Of a DNA stretch of 64,000 bases, positions 22,401 to 34,400 are shown piece by piece; position 1 is the first letter of the stretch, and each line of letters begins with the position of its first letter. A model generated the notes under the pieces. It made no database searches. It saw nothing but the letters and a program-made list of their open reading frames with translations, and was not told where the DNA came from. The translations under genes and the position numbers were made by a program. Source of the DNA: Haliclystus octoradiatus (Eukaryota; Cnidaria; Staurozoa; Stauromedusae; Haliclystidae); NCBI GenBank assembly GCA_916610825.1, contig OU744447.1:16537751-16601750 (forward strand), written 5' to 3'.

Positions 22401-25400
22401 ATTTGAAATGATAATTATATTATATTTGAAATGAAGATCCATGTACCTTTCTGGTACAGTTGTTATGAATGTATGCGGTCACATTTTTCAAAGTTACAGT
22501 TCTTTGTTGCTCTTCCAGTAGATTGACATAATTTTCTATTGTGTTGTTGTTTTATGTCCAAAAACTTTTTTAGGGGCCGTTTCAGAGGGGGGTGGTTGTC
22601 GTAAATTTTCAAAAAATCCCCCATTAATAGAGAGACCATTCCATAATTCCCACTATTTTTTAAAATGGCGAGAGATTTCCTTCAGCCCATAGTGGAAAAG
22701 TGGCATGTTGCGCCGAAGATCTTCGGCGCAGCGCCACGATGCTGCGCCAGCATTTCGGCGCAAATTTTGCTGATTTGTTGGCGCAGTCTGTTTTGGCGTG
22801 GCGCAAAATAATGTTTTTGAAAGGAAAATTGTTGGCGCAGCTCAAATCATTGACTTGATGAAAAGGAAGAATATTTCTATGATTTTATCACAAAATCAAA
22901 TCCTCCTCACCTTGAAATGTCAATATAGTGCGTTGGACTCTTGGAGCAGACTGCAGCTGTCGTGTAAGCCCAGTGTCCATTGTGTACGCCTTATTGACTG
23001 ACACCTTAGACCTCTCCTCTTTCGAGGCTCCATAGTTATGCGCAAGCACGGAATGAAATATTTTGTAAACAAAGCTGTGATGTTAGATGTCTGCGCACAG
23101 GGTTGATGCAGCGTAATCGATCTATTAACCCTTTGGGAGCTGAATAATTACAATGAATATCATGTATTTTTCATGGTGACGTGGTAAAATGCCTGACTGC
23201 ATTTTTGTCGTGCATGGGGAATATATTCCCCGAGCAACAATGCAGTCAAGGTCAAATGTCAATAGGAAAACGTTCCAAAGGAGAATACTGCAGAAACATT
23301 TATTACAATCAAAATTTGATAATTTAGATTATTTAAATTGTAATTCAATTTCAAATTTAATAACCATACATAAAAAGAAATGAAGAAAACATGTTGATTG
23401 GTGTGGGGATCGAACCGCGACCCTCTGCAAAACAGTTGCACGTGATAACCACTGGGCCACACATTCTTCAATAAACTTGACTTTCATTAAATTTATTGAA
23501 TAACCTCATGAACAGCTAAAACTCAAAATATGGTCAGTCGAAATCAAGCATAAAATTCAGTACATAAAATTTTAGTACAAACATAACAAGCCAGCAAGGT
23601 TCACGCTGCACTGTTCAACGCTGATTCAACGTCTTGAAGAAGGCAAATGCATGGGCAAATGTACAAAATGAGCAAGAACAACGATTGCTGATGACGTGAC
23701 GATGGGAGACTGGTGACGTGACTACGATTGCGTGATGACACGTTTTCACTTGCTCTTGAATTTTTTATGTTTTCATATGTTTATAATTTTTTTTTTTTTT
23801 TTAATTCTGAGAGAATACTGTACTGTTATATATAGTATATCTTATTTATCATGACTGGTGGAAAAGCCTGTGTTATTTGTAAGAAAAAAAATATCGCAGG
23901 GAATTCTTTAGATGCTTTACCATGTGTACACTGTGATAAATGGTGGCACAAGGCATGTTCAATTACTCACAAAGATTGCACAGCTTTAGAAATTGAGGTA
24001 TTACAAAAATATCCTACATCTTGCTCACTATGTTATGATTCATTAAAAAATCTACCGGTGAGATTGGATAGCCTTGAAAAAAAGTTTGAAGATTTTACAG
24101 AAAGTTTTAAAACGCAGACAAGCTCTAGCAGCACTGGTGTTGCGAAATCTTATTCTGAAGTAGCGTCACAAGATGGTGCTAACGTAGACTTAAACAAAGT
24201 TATCAAAGAAGCCGTCGCCATTAGTAACAACAAGAGACAGCTAATAATGGCTGGAGTCCCCTTTATATCTCAGGAGTTTGACAAACAAAAAGTTAATCAG
24301 ATCGTGTCGTTTGTTTGTGGTTCCAATGTTCAAATAACTGGAATTACCAGAGTTGGTAAACCACCCACTGAGAAGGGTGCAACTAACAAGCCTCAATTAA
24401 TTAAAATCCAGTTGGTATCCCAAAATGATAGAGATGTTATTTTGAGATCTGCCGGTAAACTGAAAGACTCAGAAAATTTCCCTGGTGTTCACATTCGTCA
24501 GTGCTTGACATTTAACGAAAGAAAAATTTTGCAACCTTTGTATGATGATTTAAAAAAAAAAATTTCAAACGCTGCCCCTGGTGAGCGTTATGTAATTAAA
24601 CGAAGAGGCGACGTCTCAAATTGGACCATCGCTAAGCAAAACGCCAGAGTACTTAATCGAGAAGAAAACGTATTTGCGGAAAACATTGATCAAATTCCAC
24701 AATAATGGTCACAGGCAAGCAAAGATAATTGTTTTTTAAAGTTTTATTATTTTAATGCACGCTCATTAATGAACAAATTGGATATTTTTGATTGTCTACT
24801 TTCATCTAATCGATATGATGTCATTGCTATAACAGAGACATGGTTGAAATGTTGTGTGCCTGACTCGCTAATTACCCAACGTGATTATCAAGTACTTAGA
24901 AAAGACAGAATTACATCAACTGTTGGGGGTGGTGTTGCAATTTTAATACGCAAAGATTTGAAAGTTACTACTGTTGACATCCCGTCTACTTTTCACGCTC
25001 TTGAATATGTTGTGGCTGATATACACATATCAAATATCGGATATCGTTTAGTTTGTTTGTACAATCCTCCTTCGTCGGCTTTGTCTTCCACTGAAGCGAA
25101 TTTACTGTGTTTATTTATTGACTTTGTTAGCACTGATAGTGCTTTTCCAGTTGTTGTTATTGGCGACTTTAATTTTCCTTGTATTGACTGGTCAATTCCT
25201 AAATCTCATGGATCTGCAAATACTACAATGTTTTTAGACGGTATTGTACGAAATGGACTCAATCAATTTGTTTCCTCGCCTACCAGAAATGATGAAATTC
25301 TTGACCTTGTTTTTTGTTCCCAAGACAATGCTATTTTTTGCACTGAAGTTACCGAACCATTCACGTCTACTTGTGATCATCAGTCTATTGAATTTAACCT

Positions 25401-28400
25401 AGCTGTCAGCAACTATAGTAATGACCGCTTCCCTAAATCAAAACCTACTAAACGTCGAAATTTTTATAAAGCAGATTATGATTCTATTAATTCCTACTTG
25501 TCTACCATAAATTGGATTGATATGTTACAGGAAAGTCAAAATGATGTTCAAACTTTTTGGAATAAAATTTGCGATATTCTCAACTTATCTACTTCAAAAT
25601 ATGTACCGTTATATAAACATAATTCTAATCGTAAACCCAATTATCCTAAAAACATTCGATTACTCCGTTGCAAAAAGAAGTCCTTGTACAAATCGTCTAA
25701 AGAATCTCCGTGTAAAAAGAAATTGTATAAAGATACATGCAAAGATTATGAAAAGGCAGTAAAAAAGTTTCATCATGATTACGAAGCCTCGCTACTAATT
25801 GACCCCTCATTAAAAAAATTTTACGCCTTCGTTAAAGGTAAAACACAATCTAACTCTACAATTCCTGCTATTGTCAAAAATGATCTTTCTGTTACTACAG
25901 ATGACAAAGAGAAAGCAACTCTTATCAATGAATATTTTGCTAGTGTTTTTACACAGGACAATAACAGCATACCTAACATTCCAGACTCGGCTAACGAAAA
26001 TACTTCATTGAATTTCATTGAGTTCTCTTTCGAAAAAGTTTACAAGACATTATCTTCCTTGCCCACAAAAGTATCTCGAACACCAGATGACTACCCACCA
26101 ATATTTTTCAAAGCAATAGCCTCTGAACTTACTATTCCTTTATCTATGTTATTTGAATTGTCATTAAAAACCGGCATTCTACCTGATATCTGGAAACAAG
26201 CATTAGTTTCGCCAATTTTTAAGAAAGGTGACGTAGCTTCCCGTAGTAATTATCGACCCATATCGTTAACCTGCATCTGTTGCAAAGTTATGGAACGTAT
26301 CATTGTAGATGACCTACTAGTTTATTTAAATGAAAACAATATCTTATCTGATCGACAGTATGGCTTTCTCAGAAAGCGTTCTACTTGTAGTCAACTGTTA
26401 AAGACTTTAAATGATTGGTATGATTCAATTAACAAACGCTCACGTGTCGATGTTGTATATATAGACTTTGCTAAAGCATTTGACACTGTTACACATTCAA
26501 AACTCTTAGCCAAATTAGAATCTTACGGCATCAAATACGAACTTTTTGAATGGATTAAATCCTTTCTTTCTGGTCGTTCGCAAAGCGTCATTGTATCTGA
26601 TGAAATCTCAAGTTCTCTCCCAGTTTCCAGTGGTGTCCCACAGGGTTCTGTGTTAGGACCGCTACTTTTTTTACTTTATGTTAATGATATTGAGAGCTGT
26701 TTGGATGGTTTGTGCGAAGTGCGTCTGTTTGCAGACGATGCAAAATTTTTTATCGCTCGAAATGATTCTTCCCCTGTCAATGCACTCACAACATCGTTAG
26801 ATAAATTTACAACATGGGCCGAAAGCTGGCAACTGAGAATTGCTTATGATAAATGTAGTACAATATCCTTTGGTACATCCAACGCAAGTGAGCTTGATTA
26901 TTTCCTCGGGAGTAACAAACTGAAGCAAACAGGAAAACTTCGTGACCTTGGCCTCATCATTACTTCAGATCTTAAATTTTCTACTCATTGTTCTTCTATC
27001 TCCGCTAAAGCTAAAACAAGATCTTACCTTCTACTGAAATGCTTTACCTCAAGCAATGCACAATTACTTATTAAAGCATATACTACCTATGTACGACCTC
27101 TATTAGAAAAAGACACCCAACTATGGAGTCCTTATTTACAAAAAGACATTGATTTGATTGAATCAACTCAAAGACGTTTTACTAAATATGTGTGTTCTAG
27201 AGCAAGATTAAAAGATAATGGTTATCACAGTCGTTTGGCCCTGTTTGAAATTGAATCTTTAGAAATCCGTAGAATTAAATTTGATTTATGCATGGTGTAC
27301 AAAATTATAAATAATCTAATTGACTTTCCTGATAATATTTTTATAAAACGAAACATAAGTAAACTTAGAGGACATTCTATGCAATTCGTTGCATGTTCAA
27401 TACCTGTAAATAATTCAATTTTTTATTCCTTTTTTTATCGCATAATTCCATTATGGAATCAGTTACCGGATGAAGTAGTGACTTCTTCCTCCTTAATTAC
27501 CTTTAATTCAAAATTACATAAGATTGATTTAGATTGCTATTTGAAGCACTCTCATTAGGCTGCACATCAGTGCAAATTATATTACTATATAATTTGCCTT
27601 TGCTTGCCTGTACAAAAAATTACCATTTATGGTTTATTTTTTTTTGCAAATATATGAAATGAAATGAAATGAAAACAACAATCGAATGATAACGAGACCA
27701 AATAAATATGACGTCATTGAAAAATTTTGGATATTTGATTTTTGGCGCAAAAGATGGAAAAATGGCTTCAAACAATGCAAATTCTGCTGGCGTAATCTTC
27801 GGCGCACAAAAAACAGATATTCCAGTATGGCCTTCAGCTTAACATTGATTATTTGGCTGTTTATGGATTTCATGGGAGCAGGAATTGCCCTTACTGTTCT
27901 TCTCTACAGTATTACAACGGTAATGATACACCGAATTAGTTTTACCTATAAACTAATGTTATTTCCACAACAAACGGGAGCAGACTATGCCATCCAACAT
28001 GCATGGTTTGATTTTCAGAACAAGCAGTATTTTAGATCACAGCTTCATTCTTCGTATTCAATCAAGGCTTAGCTCTCTCCCCCCGCCCAGAGCACACTAC
28101 AGTCAGGGTCATTCTATTCACAAAAGGTTTTTATATTTTAATCTAATGAATAGGACATTAAAAAAATATATAATTAAAATTGTTACACATAATGGTTCCT
28201 ATGTTTACTATTCGAGCAAGGATATTCCAATTATATACCCCAGATGGTCATTAAGCTCAGGTATTCAGGCAGAAGTGTATGAATGGCCCTCCTTTATGAG
28301 GATTAGATATGTTATAGTTGTTTGAGATGTCATTCGGCACGTGTGCACAGCATATTGACCCAGTATAGTAGTTCCTCATACATTAATTTGAAGTGGTCAC

Positions 28401-31400
28401 TCTGCTCAGGTAACTAATTCTATTGTTATATATGGATAGTCTGATAATCTTTAACGTACCTGTTCAGATGTAGGCATAGGTTATAGTAATAATCAATATT
28501 GTTGTCATGGTTACCATTTGGTCCCAGGAATTACTGTTGTTCATTTCAGGTGGTCACACAGCTCAGGTAATACATATTCACACATGCTTGTACTGCTGTT
28601 AAGTTTCAAATCATTCCGAACTATATTTTGCTGATCTGCTGTATTGGTTCTCAAAACAAAGATCTTTTTAGATGTAAATTGGTCTTATTGTTATGAAACT
28701 AGAGAGTGATAGGGTATTCTCTAATGGCAGGTTCAAGTGCAGTGGGTTGCAGTAGGTTCCTTTATTGCTCATGGTAAATTCATAACGGATGACTCATAGT
28801 TTCAGGAAGTAATATCAGCAAAGACACAATATTAGTTGTTGTCTAGTATAGCATTAATGACAAATTGAAATCATGCAAATTGATATTAAAATTATTATCT
28901 AGGCATCTTAAAACTGATGTAGTTATCAATATTGTCTTCCAGGCAATGTTTGTTGAATGTTCTTTTTTCTTCATATCTTTTATATATTGTGTTGATAATT
29001 TAAATTTATATTATAGTGAAAGATAGTGATATAGCTATCATTATTTTAGCTAAGATATTTTTTACTGAGAGTAGCCAAGTTAATAGTATTGATAATAGTA
29101 TTCAATTCAATCATGTTCTATTATTTATATTATATTATCATATTTGTTTTTGTTACATTATATTTTAGTATAGTATATAGTATAGCGACATCCATTGGTA
29201 TAGGCCATTGTCCGTGTGGTATGAAATTGTCATTTTTGGATTTCAATATTAATAATCATAATAATTAAAGAGATCTGATACGCTGCGTTGGCAGACCAGG
29301 GGGAGCGAAACGCCATTGCCCTTATATATTTCACCACGATTGGATCATCAGAGGAGCGAATCGCAAAGGGAAATGCCAAAGAATAAATTCGTTGACAAAT
29401 GGGAGTTGTTTCCGTTGCAAGTATCAGATCAAAATGCAAATATAATAATTTTTCATAACAATTCCTTATTTCTAAATGATTATTCTTAAAATAATTAGTA
29501 GCCCCTTTTCTTTCTTTGTTGACCATTGACAGGTTGGCAGTTGATTTCTTTGTATGTTCTGGTGACCAAGATGGCCGTTCCAGTAATGGTGTTCAATATC
29601 CAAAAGTCAGTGATTTTACTTGTAATCAAATGTTAATGATTTCATACCTGGTTATTTTCTTCTTTAGTCAGTAACTAGTAGTAACTGGTAGTGAAAGTTG
29701 GTAAAAAGTAATTGGTAATAATACACAATTGGCTTGATCCTTCTTCTTTGATTTGTCGTCGCAAAAGAGACAGATGATCTGTTGCTGCAAGATTTTACAC
29801 GAGGTGCTTCAAGCTGTGATTGGTATCAAAGTGAGATAGTTGGTTTTGTAATAATATGCTGGTTTCCGTAAAGATGGTGGTAGTCTTTCCTGTGACATTA
29901 GTTTGTTGGTAAGTGGACTTTTTATTTTAAATTTTTTAAAAATCTTTAATTTGCTTTATAATTAGTCCATGTAGGTGTATTTTACTGTAGGTATGTAGGT
30001 ATGTGATTGTTGATTGATTATTGATTTGTGTGAATCGGGTCTCTTGTTCGTATGATGAGATCACGTAAGTTTTCATGTCTTGAGTATACAATTTGTGGTT
30101 GTAATTGATGTAAACAGACTTGTTGTTCTAGAAACGGCTTTAGGGTTTCGTTGATTAATAGTTGAGTTGTTTGAAAGATTGGATGGTATGGTAGGACAAG
30201 AGGTAGCCTTCTTTTTACTGTGAACAAATTTTTCTTTGGAAATTTTTGGTTTTCCAGTGTTGTTTTTATTGCTCTCAATGTTACGGATCGTTGCGCAAAT
30301 ACCGGAGTGGTTGACCGGATCGTTGCGCTAATACCGGAGTGGTTGACCGGATCGTTGCGCAAATCGTTGCGCTTTTTACCGGAGTTCCGGATCCTTTGAT
30401 GTCATTGTCTGTCCCGAAACCCGTCAAATACATCTACTTTGATTGTATTGAAATAGGAAAAATCAAACCTGTTTAAAGGATGGAATCAAACCAGAATCAA
30501 TCGAGAGCATTGAGTCAGTAGAAAAATGTTCTTGAACTGGAAGAGGAGGGAGAATCGGCTGAAAAATAATACGCCATATAATGTAAATGAAACAGTTCAA
30601 CATTTCAAGGAGAACAGTGGTGACAATAGGGGTATAAAGGTACATATGGCAGGGTAAATGTGCATTGACTTTATCAGAGTGTGTGTACCCCGGATGGCTA
30701 TTCCCATACCTTTGGTATACAGGGACGTTGAAATTACCCTTTTCAAAATTCTGGAAAAAATAGGGTTTTCTTTGCCATGAAATATTTTTGATTTTTGACC
30801 AAATTTTTACTTTTCGCTCAATTTTGTTTGCTCAACGTTTTTTCTTATATTTTTTTTTTGTTTAGGGCAATACGTCCTTTTTAAATATATTAGGGGGTAT
30901 TTGATGATCTGAAAAAAGTTTTGTGGTCATACTGCCAAACTCCGTCGAAGCTCAGTGGAAGGTACCCCCTGGGGTGTACTTGTGGAAAGAAGATTCCATA
31001 GAGTCAAGTTAGAAGGAAACATCTTACCTGGTTATCATAAACTATAAGTGAAATTGAATGTTTACATTTGTGAATGAAATTCTCTAGGGTTACGCGAGAT
31101 GATCTTTGAGCATACAAAATAATCTAAAAAGAAATCAACAATCAAGGCCAGTTTACCCAATCCGAAATAATATCGTGATATTTTATTTTTAAAGGGGAAA
31201 ATGTGTTAGTGTCGGGGAGGGGGTTTAGAAACGAGTAATAGGGTGTACTACATAGTTATCAAGCGTAACATAGGAATGGTTTATTGGTAATCTTTTTTAC
31301 GAAATCATGTACAGTAAAATATGTCATAAAACATCCAATAATAAGATCCATATAAATCAACCACTAAAACAGTTGACTTTTACATACAGGGTTGATTAAA

Positions 31401-34400
31401 AAGCCAATAATAACATTCTATGTAGTAGTACTGAAATGTCCACTACAGACAGGTGGCCACAATAGCAGGTTCCAGAATAGAATTTTTATTTCATTAATTA
31501 TTATTTTCAAATAACATTAAATAGAGTTGACTAATAAAATTTATATTCATTCTTAACAACCATGGTCCATAGAAAAGTAAACATGTATATTCATATTTAC
31601 TTGTACGAATTTTGAGTATACTCAGTTCTCCCTAGCCTGCGCGCAGACCCAAATCTCTTTTTTATGATTAGTAGTCATGATTACTACTAATCATAAAAAA
31701 GATTTGGGTCTGCGCACAGGCTAAGTTCTCCCCCATTTACGTCACAACAATCTTGGAATATTTGTCTCAAATGGTTTCTGATTTACGACGTAGTATTGTG
31801 TTGCTGTTGTTGTTGTTGTTGTTGTTGTTGCTGTTGTTGTTGTTATTAATCTTAATCTTCATCCTCAAGCCTATTGATTGTAATTTACCATTTGGATAGA
31901 GACGATGCAGGTTTAACAATAGAATTAAAATCTTCGTTTCTATCACAAGAACTAGCCTGCGTCAAGACTAAAAGTGTACACCTTTTACACATTCCTGTCC
32001 AGAAACGTCAAGTCTTGACGCAGGCTACACAAGACCAGAATTGTAGCAAAATTAAAATTAAAATGTCTTACTCTGTGTATTGATTGCATCTTGTTCAAAT
32101 TTAAAATGAAGCGAATAACTTTTTTTGAATGGGTGTTATTGCTGATGTGAATTACGACTGTGAAATTCTCATGACAAAGATGTTTAGATGATCCGCTAGA
32201 AATTCTGTAGAACGGATAATGTGACGGAGACGAGGAGTACTTTGAGTAGAGACGTAATGCCCCAGGCGGATGGTTCCAAAATTCAGATCTTCTGAGATGA
32301 TTAGGCTCGAATCGCTGACGGAGAATCTTGAAATAGCAAATAGAGAAGGTTTCACAGAGGGGATATGCATTGCTGTCATTTTCAATATATTTGGGGTTCG
32401 ATTTTAATTTTACACGAATTCATGTAGCTTTCAAGTTTATAACATAGGTATAGAATATAGAATGGTCGTTCCAATAAATAATCACCATAATCATTTATCC
32501 ACGCAAACTCAATGTTTTATGTTATTTATAATTTCGTATGCGAAAAACTCATTCATAATTTTCATTCATGGCATTGGCTTGCCTTATGAATCTCCTTGGC
32601 ATTCGCATTCTTAATAATCTAAATATAGAACAATTGCAATGAAAGTTTCCCTGAAAAAGATCTGAATCGCGATGATTACAAATCAAAACATCGATCATAC
32701 AATCTACACGTCTATTTCGATGGAATAAAGTGAATTCGATTTCCTAGTTTTTGCAAAATGAAATTTTCTGAAATGGTCATTTTAGGAAGCAAGTATGCCA
32801 GTCGGGAGGGTTTGATTGTAGTCAAAAGCATCTTAAAACTTTTCTTTATGTGTAGTAAAATAAGCGGATAAGCGGTAATTCTTGGAACATTTTAAATCAA
32901 ATTTCAACCGTAAACTAAATCGATATAAAATATGGTCGCTTGATACAGGTGACTATTATCACAGGTTATATGTTTTGTTACCTCTAATGTAACGTGTACT
33001 ACTTTATCCATCGACGATAAATAATTGCTGTAGATGAATTGAAGTTGTTTCTTCATAGATGCAACATCTTCCTCATTAATTGATTTTAGTAGGCGAGGTA
33101 GAGTGAGAATATCTTTCTCTTTGATTTGCAATGAGCAAAGTGACCAATCAATGACTTCTTCAAAGGGTAATAACCAACCATCACTCGGTATAACAGGAAT
33201 ACAACCTGCTTTGATAACTTCTAGGAATCGAAAAGAGCCAAGACGTCGACCACGTGGTACGAGACAGAAGGTTGAACTTTTAAGCAGCTCATCGTAAGAA
33301 TATCTACAATTATGAGGACAGTATTCAATATTTTATTAATTGAAATAATTGTTCAGTTAATATAATAGCTTATTCTAACCTATTGTAGCCATGTTCTAAC
33401 TTACCTAGTTCTAACTTCTAAAGATCTAACTTCATTAAATTGCTGGAAGACATGCCTGAATCCTATGTTTGTTTTAGCTTACTAAGTGTGACCAGTGTCT
33501 CGCAAATAGTTTTAGGGTAATAATTAAACATCAACACAAAAACAGTTAGTGTGCGTGAAACACAAAAACACGGCAACATGACATGACATGACACCGAAAT
33601 GCATTACAAATTGAATATTTGATGGATCAATAATGCCTACAAATTCCCGGAAGTATAGACAGTCCCAGCACAGTTCTATCTTCTACACAGGTATACAGAA
33701 ATATATAGTGGGCAAGATCACAATCAATCGTACGAGTAGAAAATCAACTAGACAGCTCCGTATAGTCACATTGATACCGTTCTTTAGGTCTCCGGCCTCT
33801 TTCTAACGTAGCCTCACATTACACTCGTTTACTTACGTATTATAATTCAACATGTCTTGATTACATCTACGGTCAGCATGTCTTTGCCAATATAATCCAT
33901 GCTTGCATGTCGTTAGCATAATAATATCTTTGCCATTATGAATCTTGTAAAGTTGATTTCTAATAGAGCTCCCAAGGCCATACATATAACGTTTGCCTTT
34001 AAAAACTAGAAGGAATTTTCGTTTGCCAGTAATATTCCTTGATTGTGTATCATGTAGCCACAACGATTGTTTAAACAATGGGAAACTTATATCATAGTTA
34101 CGTCGATAAGATTTCTGAGAAAATGAAGCTTTGACTAAAATAGCTTTACCGATATTAAAACCATATGTTTCTTTATATTCGTGATATGTTCCAGCATATA
34201 ACACAAAAACCACGTGATTGATTCCGTTATTCCAATTGGTTAATTGATTAATTTTGATTGATATGTCCTTGGTATAACTTTGGCTATTTTCATCTCGATC
34301 AGTTGTATCAACAGGCAAGACGAAAAATGATGCTTCGCTTTTATTTGTTGTGTAGTACAGGGAATGACGGATGCTAGATAATATCATCTCATAATCATTC

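Larger units (their letters stand above)
23600..27675 (+). mobile_element. LINE (Jockey/CR1-like group) with PHD-type ORF1
   Basis: A second non-LTR retrotransposon, plus strand, of another family than the one at 17276-21439. ORF1 and ORF2 follow one another and the element ends in a (GAAAT)n tail at 27655-27674. The 5' limit is uncertain; 23600 is an estimate. Both frames look intact, so it is young. It lies in EXT-B intron 5 in the opposite orientation to the gene. Confidence 0.88.

Noticed and set aside
23401-23462. A working tRNA gene
   Set aside because: Both promoter boxes are present, but it is too short and the anticodon arm does not fold well.
27686-28072. A 128-codon plus-strand frame with hydrophobic stretches
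   Set aside because: Starts in the LINE flank, has low-complexity hydrophobic content and no family resemblance.
29230-29526. A 98-codon minus-strand frame tested as a possible EXT-B exon
   Set aside because: It lacks any EXT motif, and exons 6 and 7 were found instead at 6647-7488 with the right phase.
32152-32385. A 77-codon minus-strand frame
   Set aside because: It is a shadow: a different frame of the same DNA encodes EXT-B exon 3 (32072-32326) with clear EXT1 similarity.
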